From NCBI RefSeq assembly GCF_004310685.1, contig NZ_SISG01000001.1:1488001-1552000 (forward strand): DNA of 64,000 nt, given 5' to 3'. The notes under the pieces were generated by a model. That model saw only the letters and a list, made by a program, of their open reading frames with translations. It was not told the origin of the DNA and did not search any database. The stretch comes from Glaciihabitans arcticus. GTDB lineage: Bacteria; Actinomycetota; Actinomycetes; Actinomycetales; Microbacteriaceae. This document shows positions 28,503 through 37,672 of this stretch, in pieces (the stretch's first letter is position 1; the number at the start of each line of letters is the position of its first letter). Made by a program: the position numbers and the translations under genes.

Positions 28503-30017
28503 CTACTGCTGCGCCCGCTCGAGCACGAGTTCGCGGACACGAGCGGCATCCGCCGTGCCCTTCATCGCCTTCATGACCGCACCGATGATTGCACCGGCGG
28601 CCTGCACCTTGCCGTCGCGGATCTTTTCGAGCACGTCGGGCTGCGCGGCCAGGGCCTCGTCGATGGCGGCGATGAGGGGGCCGTCATCCGAAATCACGAC
28701 AAGGCCGCGGGCCTTCGTGACGTCGGCGGGGCTGCCCTCGCCGGCGACGACACCCTCGAGCACCTGGCGGGCCAGGCGGTCGGTGAGTTCACCGTTCTCG
28801 ATCATGGCAACCAGCTCGCTGACATGCAGCGGCGAAACGAGGGATGATGCATCTGCGCCGGCAGCGTTCGCGAGGCGAGCGATCTCGCCCGTCCACCACT
28901 TGCGCGCCTGTGCGGCAGAGGCGCCGGCGGCCACCGTCTCCTCCACCTCGACGAGAAGTCCGGAGTTCAACACATCCTGAAACTCGAGGTCCGTGAAGCC
29001 CCACGATTCCTTTAGCCTCTTACGACGAAGGGCAGGAGCTTCCGGAAGCGCCGCCCGCAGCTCAGCGATCAGCTCGAGCGAAGGCTCGACGGGAAGGAGG
29101 TCAGGCTCGGGGAAGTAACGGTAGTCATCGGCATCGCTCTTGGGGCGTCCGGCTGAGGTCACACCCGTGTCCTCGTGCCAGTGGCGCGTCTCCTGGATGA
29201 TCGTGCCGCCCTTTTCGAGGATCGCAGCCTGGCGCTGGATCTCGTAACGGATGGCGCGCTCGACGCTGCGCAGCGAGTTCACGTTCTTGGTCTCGGTGCG
29301 GGTGCCGAGCTTGCCGGATCCACGCGGGCTCAGGGAGATGTTCGCGTCACAGCGGAGGTTTCCGCGCTCCATCTTCGCCTCGGAGATACCCAACGAGACG
29401 ACGATGTCGCGGATCGCTGAAACGTACGCCTTGGCGAGTTCCGGGGCGTCGGCCTCGGCACCGGTGATCATCTGGGTGACGATCTCCACGAGGGGAACAC
29501 CCGCGCGGTTGTAGTCGACCAAGGAGTACTCGGCGCCCTGAATGCGTCCGGTCGCTCCACCCACGTGGGTCAGCTTGCCGGCGTCCTCCTCCATGTGCGC
29601 GCGCTCGATCTCGACGGTGAACTTCTTGCCGCTGGCGAGCTCGACCTCGACGCTGCCGTCGAACGCGATCGGCTCGTCGAACTGGCTGATCTGGTAGTTC
29701 TTCGCGAGGTCCGGGTAGAAGTAGTTCTTGCGGGCAAAGCGCGAGCTCGGCGCGATCTCGCAGCCGAGAGCGAGGCCCAGGCTGATCGAGTACTTGATGG
29801 CCTGCTCGTTGACCACCGGGAGGCTGCCGGGAAGACCCAGGTCCACCGGGGTGATCATCGTGTTCGGCTCGCCGTGTACGTTGCCCAGGGCGGCGGGGTT
29901 CGGCGCATCCGAGAACATCTTCGTCTGAGTGTTCAGCTCGACGTGTACCTCGAAGCCGAGCACCGGCTCAAAGAGTTCGATTGCCCTGTCGTAATCCATC
30001 AGTTCAGCTTTAGCCAC
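28503..30017 (-). CDS. gatB: Asp-tRNA(Asn)/Glu-tRNA(Gln) amidotransferase subunit B
   Basis: A 504-residue GatB: the catalytic cradle has [49 protein letters not shown] and the tRNA-binding tail with [11 protein letters not shown] and [15 protein letters not shown]. GatB phosphorylates misacylated Glu-tRNA(Gln) or Asp-tRNA(Asn) before amidation by GatA. GTG 30017 is the start, supported by TAGAAT six bases upstream. Unusually, it is separated from gatCA by about 2.7 kb holding three other genes and a repeat cluster. Confidence 0.97.
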   Translation of the reverse strand: MAKAELMDYDRAIELFEPVLGFEVHVELNTQTKMFSDAPNPAALGNVHGEPNTMITPVDLGLPGSLPVVNEQAIKYSISLGLALGCEIAPSSRFARKNYFYPDLAKNYQISQFDEPIAFDGSVEVELASGKKFTVEIERAHMEEDAGKLTHVGGATGRIQGAEYSLVDYNRAGVPLVEIVTQMITGAEADAPELAKAYVSAIRDIVVSLGISEAKMERGNLRCDANISLSPRGSGKLGTRTETKNVNSLRSVERAIRYEIQRQAAILEKGGTIIQETRHWHEDTGVTSAGRPKSDADDYRYFPEPDLLPVEPSLELIAELRAALPEAPALRRKRLKESWGFTDLEFQDVLNSGLLVEVEETVAAGASAAQARKWWTGEIARLANAAGADASSLVSPLHVSELVAMIENGELTDRLARQVLEGVVAGEGSPADVTKARGLVVISDDGPLIAAIDEALAAQPDVLEKIRDGKVQAAGAIIGAVMKAMKGTADAARVRELVLERAQQ

Positions 30018-30023
30018 CCGATG

Positions 30024-30029
30024 ATTCTA
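30024..30029 (-). promoter_or_regulatory. -10 element of gatB
   Basis: TAGAAT on the minus strand, six bases before GTG 30017, showing gatB has its own promoter rather than depending on gatCA. Confidence 0.6.
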
Positions 30030-30049
30030 TCGGGGCGCTCTCCCGCGCC

Positions 30050-30811
30050 TTAACTCGGGAGGAGGGAGATGATTGCCTCCGCGAACTTCGCGGGAGCCTC
30101 GAGCGGCACGAAGTGGGCTGAGGTCTCCAGGATCTCGAGCCGGGCATCCGGAAACCACTCGTCGACCTTGTCGGCCCACTCGATCGGGAACAACGGGTCG
30201 CCCGCCGGCCACAGCATCACCGTCGGCGTCGCGACCGGGGTCTCGGGCGCGGGCGTGCGGTTCGAGTTGTACCACTGGATGCTCGCGGTGAAGGCTCCGG
30301 GCCGGGCGTAGCTCGCGACCAGGGCGTCGAACTCGGGGCCCTCGATCAAGGACGGATCGCTCGTCCACTGCCCCCAGATGAAGGCGAGGTAGTCGCGTAC
30401 AGCCTGCGGGTTGCCGTCGATGAGCGTTGTCGCGAGGCCGGACCGGTGGAAGTGCTGGTACCAGAAGTGCTCCTGCATCCGCGGCTCGTTGCGCCGATCG
30501 CCGATGCCGGGGTACGCAGGCGTCACGACGAGGCCGAGCACGAGCTCCGGCGCGATGCGGGCGATCGTCTGCGCGACGCGAGAGCCGATGTCGTAGCCGG
30601 CGAACACCGCGGGGCCATCGAGCGCTGCGATGACGCGTTGCGCGTGGGCGGTCGCTGTCCCCTCCTCCACAGGCAGCGGCCCGTCGAAGGCTTCACCGAA
30701 GCCGCGCAGTTGCGGAACGATCGGGTTCACTCCATCCGGCAGCAGCGGGACGACGCGGCGAAAGTCATCCGTTGAACCCGGCCAGCCGTGCAGCAGTACA
30801 ACGTCGGTCAT
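30050..30811 (-). CDS. Epoxide-hydrolase/haloalkane-dehalogenase-like alpha/beta hydrolase
   Basis: A 253-residue alpha/beta hydrolase. The nucleophile elbow reads AGYDIGSRVAQ, with Asp rather than Ser, which is the mark of epoxide hydrolases and dehalogenases. The HGWPGSTDDF oxyanion loop and the late His in ETSAHFVPLE complete the set. No signal peptide. ATG 30811 overlaps the upstream exporter stop by 4 nt, so both are made together; the exporter might remove the substrate or product of this enzyme (inference). Confidence 0.87.
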   Translation of the reverse strand: MTDVVLLHGWPGSTDDFRRVVPLLPDGVNPIVPQLRGFGEAFDGPLPVEEGTATAHAQRVIAALDGPAVFAGYDIGSRVAQTIARIAPELVLGLVVTPAYPGIGDRRNEPRMQEHFWYQHFHRSGLATTLIDGNPQAVRDYLAFIWGQWTSDPSLIEGPEFDALVASYARPGAFTASIQWYNSNRTPAPETPVATPTVMLWPAGDPLFPIEWADKVDEWFPDARLEILETSAHFVPLEAPAKFAEAIISLLPS

Positions 30812-31809
30812 GGGCGCGAGTTTACGGCCGTCTTGCCGGTTTCGACAGGCTGCACTTCCACAGGCTCCGTGACCGTCGCAAGAGCGGCCTCGGGCGTCGC
30901 CTTCTCGGACCGCACGAACGCGATGCCGGCGAGGATGAGCCCGCCTCCGAGCAGCTGCGGCAGGGTGAGGTTCTCCCCCAGAAGTATCCACGCGTAGAGC
31001 GCAGCCGCCACCACCTCGAGCAGTCCGAGGAATGACGCGAGACGCGAGCCGAGCATTTCGCTGGCCGTGATGCTTGCGGCATACGCGAAACCTGTGGCGA
31101 TGATGCCGACGATGAGCAGCGGGACCCACCAGGGTGCGAGCATGCCGAGCATCGGGACATCCACCAAAGGAAGTTCGAACGGCACGATGCCGACGAGTCC
31201 GACCAGCCCGAGGGCGAGGCCGCCGATGACGAGGCCGGCGGCAGCGAGGGCGACCGGCGGCAGGCCGTCGCTCGGGCGAGCGGCGATCACGTAGTAGACG
31301 GCGCAACCGACGGTCGAGAGGGCGGCGAAGCCGAGGCCGAGCAGGTCGAGGGATCCTCCACCGCCTGGCGAGACGACCAGCACGAGGCCGATGAGTGCGA
31401 CGACCGAGCCGATGAGCACAACAGCCTTGGGCATCTTGCGGGTCGTGACCCACGCGACGGCAACGAGCAGCAGCGGTGCCATGTACTCGATGAGGATGGC
31501 GGTGCCGACGGGAATGCGCTGCACGGCGGCGAAGTAGACGAGCTGGGTGGCGGCGACACCGATGAGCGCCATGCCCAGCACCCGCCAACGGCCGCGCCAG
31601 AGGGCGGCCCAGCGTCCGCGAATCAGCACCAGCGCGACCGGCAGCAGCACGAGCCCGCCGATGAGCGCGCGGAGGGTGACGGCGGCCGCCGGCGACCAGC
31701 CGGCCTCGAGCAGCGGCTTGATGAACGCGCCGGACATTCCGAAGGTCGCGGCAGCGAGCACTGCGATGATGAGACCGAGGGTTGTCGACTTCATGGCGTC
31801 CGCTTTCAT
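30808..31809 (-). CDS. EamA/DMT-family transporter
   Basis: A 333-residue membrane protein with ten helices in two EamA halves (first half around residues 8-140, second 155-295), each with the GEN/G-E-x-L-T signature of the RhtA group (WILLGENLTLPQLLGGGLI). Such carriers export amino acids or other small metabolites. Start ATG 31809 has TAGTTT seven nt upstream; ATG 31794 is possible. It is divergent from the CGNR gene at 31867, which may regulate it, and coupled to the epoxide hydrolase-like gene downstream. Confidence 0.88.
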   Translation of the reverse strand: MKADAMKSTTLGLIIAVLAAATFGMSGAFIKPLLEAGWSPAAAVTLRALIGGLVLLPVALVLIRGRWAALWRGRWRVLGMALIGVAATQLVYFAAVQRIPVGTAILIEYMAPLLLVAVAWVTTRKMPKAVVLIGSVVALIGLVLVVSPGGGGSLDLLGLGFAALSTVGCAVYYVIAARPSDGLPPVALAAAGLVIGGLALGLVGLVGIVPFELPLVDVPMLGMLAPWWVPLLIVGIIATGFAYAASITASEMLGSRLASFLGLLEVVAAALYAWILLGENLTLPQLLGGGLILAGIAFVRSEKATPEAALATVTEPVEVQPVETGKTAVNSRP

Positions 31810-31826
31810 AATGACTAAACTAGATG

Positions 31827-31885
31827 TTGCCCCTGACATTACGACCGCCGAGGATAAGGAGTCAAATTGCATTTTGCCCCTGACA
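31827..31885. repeat. Two direct copies of TTGCCCCTGACA in the EamA/CGNR divergon
   Basis: TTGCCCCTGACA occurs at 31827-31838 and again at 31874-31885 (47 bp apart, 4.5 helical turns); the second copy lies in the CGNR reading frame. It could be a regulator-binding pair for the divergent promoters. Confidence 0.3.
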
Positions 31886-32424
31886 CCGAGATCACTCTCG
31901 AGTTCGTGGTGGCGCTGGCCGACACGAGTCCCGGCGCCTCCAAATCGGGCACCGACGAACTCGATTCGCCGGAGACCCTGACCGCGTTTCTCAAGACCTG
32001 GACCTATACCGGCCGCTTCGATCGGGATGAGGCCGAGCTCGCCGACGTCAAGAAGAACCGCGAGCTGTTCCGTCGGGTGTGGAGCCTGCCCGTGGATGAC
32101 GCGGTCGCCGAGGTCAACGCGATGTTCAGCAAGGCCAAGGCCCTGCCGCAACTCATGAAGCACGACCACTTCGACTGGCACCTGCACGCGACGGACAACG
32201 ACGCCCCGCTCGCTGAGCGCATGCGCGTCGAGGTCGCGATCGCGCTGGCCGACGTTATCCGCTCGGGCGCAATGGACCGGCTGCGCGTCTGTGACGCCTC
32301 CGACTGCGACGGTCTTGTGCTCGACCTGTCACGCAACGGCTCTAAGCGCTACTGCAACGTGCGCTGCGGCAACCGGATGAACCAGCTCGCCTTCCGCGAG
32401 AGGCAGGGTTCGCTGGTTGAGTAG
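31867..32424 (+). CDS. CGNR zinc-finger transcriptional regulator
   Basis: A 185-residue protein with a helical ligand-like ABATE domain (residues 1-125) and a C-terminal CGNR zinc finger: LRVCDASDCDGLVLDLSRNGSKRYCNVRCGNRMN, written here as overlapping pieces of CxxxxC and the RCGNR signature. TTG 31867 is the start, with AGGAG 7 nt upstream. The last three codons and the stop are supplied by a dispersed palindromic repeat that begins at 32415, so the C-terminus may have been altered by repeat insertion. Divergent from the EamA transporter. Confidence 0.85.
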   Translation: MHFAPDTEITLEFVVALADTSPGASKSGTDELDSPETLTAFLKTWTYTGRFDRDEAELADVKKNRELFRRVWSLPVDDAVAEVNAMFSKAKALPQLMKHDHFDWHLHATDNDAPLAERMRVEVAIALADVIRSGAMDRLRVCDASDCDGLVLDLSRNGSKRYCNVRCGNRMNQLAFRERQGSLVE

Positions 32425-32717
32425 GCGCTCCAGCGCCGTATCGAAACCCCAAGTGAGAATTCGATACGGCCGCGAGCGGCCTACTCAATCAACTAAAAGA
32501 CGCGCGCGGCGGGTGCGCGATTTCCGTATCCCAACTGCAGTTGGGATACGGATTTGCGGTTACCGCTGGAGCAGCGCCGTATCGAAACTGCGCAGCAAGT
32601 TGAGTAGGCGCTCCAGCGCCGTATCGAAACTGCGCAGCAGGTTGAGTAGGCGCTCCAGCGCCGTATCGAAACCCCACGACAGATTTCGATACGGCCGCGG
32701 GCGGCCTAGTCAATCAG
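32415..32717. repeat. Cluster of REP-like palindromic repeats
   Basis: Six copies or part copies of one unit fill the convergent gap between the CGNR gene and gatA. Direct units (GGTTGAGTAGG then CGCTCCAGCGCCG then TATCGAAAC) lie at 32415-32449, 32599-32630 and 32641-32672. A part copy is at 32565-32590. Inverted units (TTCGATACGGCCGC then GGCCTA.TCAATCA) lie at 32457-32492 and 32683-32717. The GC arms fold into hairpins and could terminate both genes. A separate palindrome sits in the middle. Confidence 0.85.
32523..32552. repeat. 30-bp perfect palindrome
   Basis: The half-site TCCGTATCCCAACTG is followed directly by its exact reverse complement CAGTTGGGATACGGA. It is not part of the REP-like unit. 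It may be a cruciform, a terminator or a target of a DNA-binding protein. Confidence 0.6.
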
Positions 32718-32723
32718 CGAGGT

Positions 32724-34265
32724 TCAGACAGCACCCTCGGTCGCCGCGAGCATCTCGCTGAGCGACAGCTCGGGAGCCTGGCTGATAAGAGTGTGCCCCC
32801 ACTGGTCTTCGAGCAGTCGTTCGAGAGTGGCTCCGAGCTGGTAGAGCCGGGCATCCGCTCGCGCAGGCGCCATGATCTGGATGCCGACCGGCAGGCCGTC
32901 CTCGGGGGCGAGCCCGATCGGCAGGCCCATTCCGGGCACGCCGGCAAGGTTCGCCGGGATCGTCGTGACGTCGTTGAGGTACATCGCCATCGGGTCTTCG
33001 AGCTTCTCACCGAGCTTGAAAGCGGTGGTCGGCGCGGCCGGGCTGACGAGAACATCCACCTGGGCGAACGCGGCGTCGAAGTCGCGCTGGATGAGCGTGC
33101 GAACCTTCTGCGCGCTGCCGTAGTAAGCGTCGTAATACCCGGCGCTGAGCGCGTAGGTGCCGAGGATGATGCGGCGCTTCACCTCGGGGCCAAAACCGGC
33201 TTCGCGGGTGGCGGACATCACGTCTTCGACGGTTCCTCCCCCCACAGGGTTCACGCGCAGGCCGAATCTCACAGAATCGAATTTGGCGAGATTGCTCGAC
33301 GCCTCAGCGGGAAGAATCAGGTAGTAGGCGGCAACCGCGTACTCGAAGTTGGGTGCACTCACTTCGACGATCTCGGCGCCCGCCTGCTCGAGCAGGGTCA
33401 GCGCTTCGTGGAAGCGCTGGGTCACGCCCGACTGGAAACCAGGACCGTCGAGTTCCTTGACGACGCCCACGCGGAGACCCTTGAGGCTCTCGGCCTTCTG
33501 GCCGGCGCGGGCGGCGTCGGCGAAGCTCGGCCAGACATCGGTAAGAGAGGTGGAGTCACGCGGGTCATGACCGCCGATGACGTCATGAAGCAGAGCTGCG
33601 TCGAGCACCGTACGCGTCACGGGGCCGACCTGGTCCAGCGAGCTGGCCAGGGCGATAGCGCCATAGCGGCTCACGCCGCCGTAGGTGGGCTTGACACCGA
33701 CTGAACCGGTGACGGCGGCGGGCTGGCGGATGCTGCCACCCGTGTCCGAGCCGAGCGCGAGCGGAGCTTCGTAGGCGGCGACGGCAGCGGCGGAGCCACC
33801 TCCGGAGCCACCGGGGATCCGGTCCAGGTCCCACGGGTTGTGGGTCGGGCCGAAGGCCGAGTGCTCGGTGGACGAGCCCATCGCGAACTCGTCCATGTTG
33901 GTCTTGCCCAGCGGGATGAGGTGGGCAGCGCGGAGCTTCGCGACGACGGTCGCGTCGTACGGCGGAACCCAACCCTCGAGGATCTTCGAGCCGGCGGTCG
34001 ACGGCATGTCGATCGTGCACAGCACATCCTTGATGGCGACGGGAACACCGGCGAGCGGTCCGAGCTTTTCGCCGGCAGCGCGGGCGGCGTCCACGAGGGC
34101 CGCAGTGTCGAGCGCCTGCGCGTTGATGTGCAGGAAGGCGTGCACGTCACCGTCGACGGCAGCGATGCGGTCGAGGTGCGCGCGGGTCACCTCAACAGAC
34201 GAGACGTCACCGCTGGTGAGCTTGTCCGCGAGATCCGCGGCGGAGAGACGGGTGAGATCAGTCAT
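32724..34265 (-). CDS. gatA: Asp-tRNA(Asn)/Glu-tRNA(Gln) amidotransferase subunit A
   Basis: A 513-residue amidase-signature protein. The catalytic Lys lies in VAIKDVLC, the cis-Ser in [13 protein letters not shown] and the nucleophilic Ser in the same Gly/Ser-rich loop; [13 protein letters not shown] precedes it. GatA liberates ammonia from glutamine for GatB. ATG 34265 overlaps the gatC stop by one base (TAATG), so the pair is translated together. Confidence 0.97.
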   Translation of the reverse strand: MTDLTRLSAADLADKLTSGDVSSVEVTRAHLDRIAAVDGDVHAFLHINAQALDTAALVDAARAAGEKLGPLAGVPVAIKDVLCTIDMPSTAGSKILEGWVPPYDATVVAKLRAAHLIPLGKTNMDEFAMGSSTEHSAFGPTHNPWDLDRIPGGSGGGSAAAVAAYEAPLALGSDTGGSIRQPAAVTGSVGVKPTYGGVSRYGAIALASSLDQVGPVTRTVLDAALLHDVIGGHDPRDSTSLTDVWPSFADAARAGQKAESLKGLRVGVVKELDGPGFQSGVTQRFHEALTLLEQAGAEIVEVSAPNFEYAVAAYYLILPAEASSNLAKFDSVRFGLRVNPVGGGTVEDVMSATREAGFGPEVKRRIILGTYALSAGYYDAYYGSAQKVRTLIQRDFDAAFAQVDVLVSPAAPTTAFKLGEKLEDPMAMYLNDVTTIPANLAGVPGMGLPIGLAPEDGLPVGIQIMAPARADARLYQLGATLERLLEDQWGHTLISQAPELSLSEMLAATEGAV

Positions 34266-34564
34266 TACTGCTCCTCCCCCAGGATCGCCGACACCTTGAA
34301 GCGTGTGCCGTCGTGCTCCGGGGCGCCCGCGAGGGCCTGTTCGGTCGTGAGGGTCGGGCCCGGGACATCCGCTCGGAAGACATTCGTGAGCGGGATGGGG
34401 TGGCTCGTTGCGGGAACGTCCGCGGTGGCGACCTCGCTCACCGTGGCGACGGCGTCGACGATCGCACCGAGTTCGCCCGTAAGCTTCTCGATCTCTTCGG
34501 GCGTGAGCGCGATGCGGGCGAGATTCGCCAGGTGCGCCACGACGTCGGTCGTGATTTCAGACAT
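34265..34564 (-). CDS. gatC: Asp-tRNA(Asn)/Glu-tRNA(Gln) amidotransferase subunit C
   Basis: A 99-residue Gat[22 protein letters not shown], then [14 protein letters not shown], and a C-terminal [23 protein letters not shown] segment shown here in parts, which wraps GatA. It helps assemble GatA with GatB. ATG 34564 has GGAG 5 nt upstream. First gene of the gatCA pair. Confidence 0.95.
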   Translation of the reverse strand: MSEITTDVVAHLANLARIALTPEEIEKLTGELGAIVDAVATVSEVATADVPATSHPIPLTNVFRADVPGPTLTTEQALAGAPEHDGTRFKVSAILGEEQ

Positions 34565-34689
34565 GGATGCTCCGAGAAGGTTGAGGGGACTACGCAATTC
34601 TATGGCCTGCAGAAATACGTCAAACCGTGATCCCGGTCGCGGCCCGCGTCTGTAATGCTGGAACCACTCCCTCGACAATAAGGATCGCC

Positions 34690-35508
34690 ATGCGCCGCAG
34701 CATCATCGCCCTCGCGATAGTCGGGGCGCTCGCACTAACCGGCTGCGGGCCGACCGGCGAGGGATTCCCCGACAATGGCGGCCCGACCGCCGACCCCAGC
34801 GAGCTCGACGGCGACTGGCAGCTCGCCGACGGTGAGGACGCTCAGGGCGTCTTCGATCTCAAGGAGTCCGTCTCCACGATCACCCTCACCGGGCCTCGCA
34901 CCGGCGGGCGCACCTCGTGCAACATCTTCGGCGCGACCGTGAACGTCAACGGCGACGAGATCAACGTCGCGCCGGGTGCCGTCACCGAGGCCGCCTGCGA
35001 GGACCCCGACCTGATGACCCTCGAGTGGCGCTACCTGGCCGCGCTCGAGGAGGTCACCAACCACGAGGTCGACGGCGAGACGCTGACGCTGAGTGGCGGT
35101 GACGTCATCCTCATCTTCGATGCTGTTCCGGACGTGCCGATCAGCGAGTTCAGCGGCACGATCTGGCGGCTCGAGGGCCTCGTCACGGGTGCGGGGGCCG
35201 ACGGTTCGACCGCGAGCCCCGTCGGAACCGGCGGGATCGTCTTCAACAAGGACGGCACCGTCACCGGCAATGGCGGCTGCAGCGACTTCACCGGACAGTG
35301 GGAGGTGAGCGGCGGAGTTGTCGTCGTCACAGCCCTGGTATTCGAAGACACGGACTGCCCAAACGACCTCGTCGCCCAGGAGAAGCACGTCGCCACGGCG
35401 CTCGGCACGGGCTTCACCCCGCTCATCGAGGGCGACCGGCTCACCATCTTCCCGGCCACCGGCAAGCTGGGGCTCGTCTACCGCAACAGCGCCTCGAGCA
35501 GCGCGTAA
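34690..35508 (+). CDS. META-domain lipoprotein
   Basis: A 272-residue lipoprotein with signal MRRSIIALAIVGALAL and lipobox LTGC. Two META-type domains follow, beginning LDGDWQLADG and FSGTIWRLEG; each ends in a TGxGGCxxFTGxWEV-type or CNIFGAT-type pattern. META domains occur in stress-related or protease-inhibitor-like envelope proteins. AAGGAT lies 7 nt before ATG 34690. The next gene is a paralogue. Confidence 0.85.
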   Translation: MRRSIIALAIVGALALTGCGPTGEGFPDNGGPTADPSELDGDWQLADGEDAQGVFDLKESVSTITLTGPRTGGRTSCNIFGATVNVNGDEINVAPGAVTEAACEDPDLMTLEWRYLAALEEVTNHEVDGETLTLSGGDVILIFDAVPDVPISEFSGTIWRLEGLVTGAGADGSTASPVGTGGIVFNKDGTVTGNGGCSDFTGQWEVSGGVVVVTALVFEDTDCPNDLVAQEKHVATALGTGFTPLIEGDRLTIFPATGKLGLVYRNSASSSA

Positions 35509-35576
35509 GAAATCTCAACTACGTCGTTGGAGCGGAGTCTGACAGTCTGGTTGCAGATCGCGACCAAGGGAGCAGT

Positions 35577-36392
35577 ATGCGCACGACCATCGGAGCCCTC
35601 GCGCTCGTCGCACTTGTGGCCCTGACCGGCTGCGCCACGGCAACGCCGAGCGCCCCGGAGACCGCCGACAGCACCGCCCCCACCGCATCGGTTCTCGATG
35701 GGGAATGGCGTCTCGTCAGCGCTACCGACGCCAAGGGCAAGGTGGATCTCGGCACCTCGATCACCACGATCACCCTCACCGGTGAAGAGACCGGCGGACA
35801 GGCTCCCTGCAATGTCTACCGCGCCACGGTCGAGATCGGCGCCGGCCACGACGTCGTCATCACCCCCGGAGCCACCACGAAGGTCGCGTGCACCGACGCC
35901 GCGCTGACCGCCGTCGAAACGCGCTACCTCGCAGCCCTCGCACTCGTGATCCGCACGGACGTTGTGGAAAACCAGCTCGTGCTGAGTAATGAGGACGAGA
36001 AGATCGCACTGACGTACGCTGCAGCACCCGCCGTCGACGAGACGGCTCTGGTGGGCATCAACTGGCAGCTCGAAAGCCTGCTTGCCGGGGTGGGCGACGA
36101 GGCGGTCCCCACGAGTGCTACCGGTGGCTCGATCCTATTCACCGAGTCCGACTTCGAAGCCCGCGGAACCTGCAGCGTCATCACCGGCTCCTGGACCGTC
36201 GCCGGCGGCCTGCTGCTCCTCACCGATGTGGCGAACGACCTCAGCGCGTGCGGCAAGCCGCTGCCCGCCGGCGAGAAGGTGCTCGCCAACACGCTGAGCA
36301 CCCGCCCCACCGTCATCATCGATGACGTCGCGCTCACCCTCTCCTCGGCGACGACCAAGTCCGGCCTGCAGTTCCGGGCAAGCAATAACTGA
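35577..36392 (+). CDS. META-domain lipoprotein (paralogue)
   Basis: A 271-residue lipoprotein with lipobox LTGC after MRTTIGALALVALVA, and two META-like domains starting LDGEWRLVSA and VGINWQLESL. It aligns with the gene upstream along its length (for instance STITTITLTG-type strands in both), so the two are tandem duplicates. AAGGGAG precedes ATG 35577 by 5 nt. Confidence 0.85.
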   Translation: MRTTIGALALVALVALTGCATATPSAPETADSTAPTASVLDGEWRLVSATDAKGKVDLGTSITTITLTGEETGGQAPCNVYRATVEIGAGHDVVITPGATTKVACTDAALTAVETRYLAALALVIRTDVVENQLVLSNEDEKIALTYAAAPAVDETALVGINWQLESLLAGVGDEAVPTSATGGSILFTESDFEARGTCSVITGSWTVAGGLLLLTDVANDLSACGKPLPAGEKVLANTLSTRPTVIIDDVALTLSSATTKSGLQFRASNN

Positions 36393-36409
36393 GGCGTAGC
36401 ATCGAGTAG

Positions 36410-37669
36410 ATGAGTACCTCCGAGCTCCCGTTCCGCTGGCGTTCGATAGCACTCCCGGCCCTGCTGCCGACCCTGCTGTTCTCGATCGGCGAGGGTGCGA
36501 TCATCCCGATCATTCCGATCGTTTCGGGCAACCTCGGGGCGACGCTGGCGCTGGCGGGCCTGATCTCCGCGCTGCTCATGATCGGCGAGCTCGTCGGCGA
36601 TATTCCGAGTGGATGGCTCGTCTCCCGCATCGGCGAACGCCCGGCCATGATCGGCGCGAGCCTGCTCTCGGTCATCGGACTCGTCCTCTGCGTGCTCGCA
36701 CCGAACCCCGTGGCGCTCGGCCTCGGCATCTTCCTCATCGGACTGGCCACAGCCGTGTTCGCCCTCGCCCGTCACGCGTTTATGACCAGCTTCGTGCCGA
36801 TCAGTCACCGAGCTCGCGCCCTGTCCACTCTGGGCGGCATCTTCCGCTTCGGGTTCTTCGTGGGGCCCTTCCTCACGGCGCTCGCGATCGAGCTGACCGG
36901 CACGGCGGCATCCGCGTTCTGGATCCACATCGTCGCCTGCCTAGCCGCCGCCGCGCTGCTGATCGCCCTCCGCGATCCGACAAAGTCATTCGGGGTGCTG
37001 CGCACCGAGCGAGGCGAAGACGGCAAGCAGCTGCGCGAGGGCGAGGCCCTCGTTGCCAAAGAGGCCACCGGCCTGTTCCGCACCATGTACGAGAAGCGCG
37101 GGGTGCTCGGCAAGCTCGGCACGGGCGCCGCGCTGATCGGCGCGATGCGCGCCTCGCGCGCGGTAATCCTGCCGCTATGGGCGTTGAGTATTGGCATCAG
37201 CGAAACGAACACAGCGCTCATCATCGGTATCGCGGGTGCTGCTGACTTCGCCCTGTTCTACGCGAGTGGGCAGATCATGGATCGCTGGGGTCGCCTCGCG
37301 AGCGCCCTGCCCTCGATGATCGGCCTGGGGGTCGGCCACTTCGTGCTCGCCTTCAGCCACGACCTGACGAGTAACGTTCAGTGGTTCGTCTTTGCCGCGA
37401 TGTTCATGTCCGTCGCCAACGGACTGGGCAGCGGGATTCTCATGACCCTCGGGGCGGACCTCGCCGACAAGACCAACCCGGCGCCTTTCCTCGGCGCGTG
37501 GCGATTCACCGGCGGACTCGGCGGCGCGGGCGCCCCCCTGCTGGTCTCCGGCCTCACCGCCGTCGCAACGATCTCCCTTGCCGCCGGAGCGATGGGCGTG
37601 TTGGGGCTCGTCGGTGCGGGGATCCTGGCTCGCTACATCCCGCGCTATGCACCGCGCCCGAAGAAGTAA
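36410..37669 (+). CDS. MFS transporter
   Basis: A 419-residue polytopic protein with twelve likely helices, motif A-like GWLVSRIGERPAM after helix 2, and a central loop of about 50 residues rich in charged residues. Substrate unknown. It starts 17 nt after the second META lipoprotein and has TAGCAT 7 nt before its ATG, so it may be co-transcribed or independently initiated. Confidence 0.88.
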   Translation: MSTSELPFRWRSIALPALLPTLLFSIGEGAIIPIIPIVSGNLGATLALAGLISALLMIGELVGDIPSGWLVSRIGERPAMIGASLLSVIGLVLCVLAPNPVALGLGIFLIGLATAVFALARHAFMTSFVPISHRARALSTLGGIFRFGFFVGPFLTALAIELTGTAASAFWIHIVACLAAAALLIALRDPTKSFGVLRTERGEDGKQLREGEALVAKEATGLFRTMYEKRGVLGKLGTGAALIGAMRASRAVILPLWALSIGISETNTALIIGIAGAADFALFYASGQIMDRWGRLASALPSMIGLGVGHFVLAFSHDLTSNVQWFVFAAMFMSVANGLGSGILMTLGADLADKTNPAPFLGAWRFTGGLGGAGAPLLVSGLTAVATISLAAGAMGVLGLVGAGILARYIPRYAPRPKK

Positions 37670-37672
37670 GAG

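Noticed and set aside
32415-32717. CRISPR-like array
   Set aside because: Units occur in both orientations with irregular spacing and no unique spacers of equal length, which fits REP-like elements instead.
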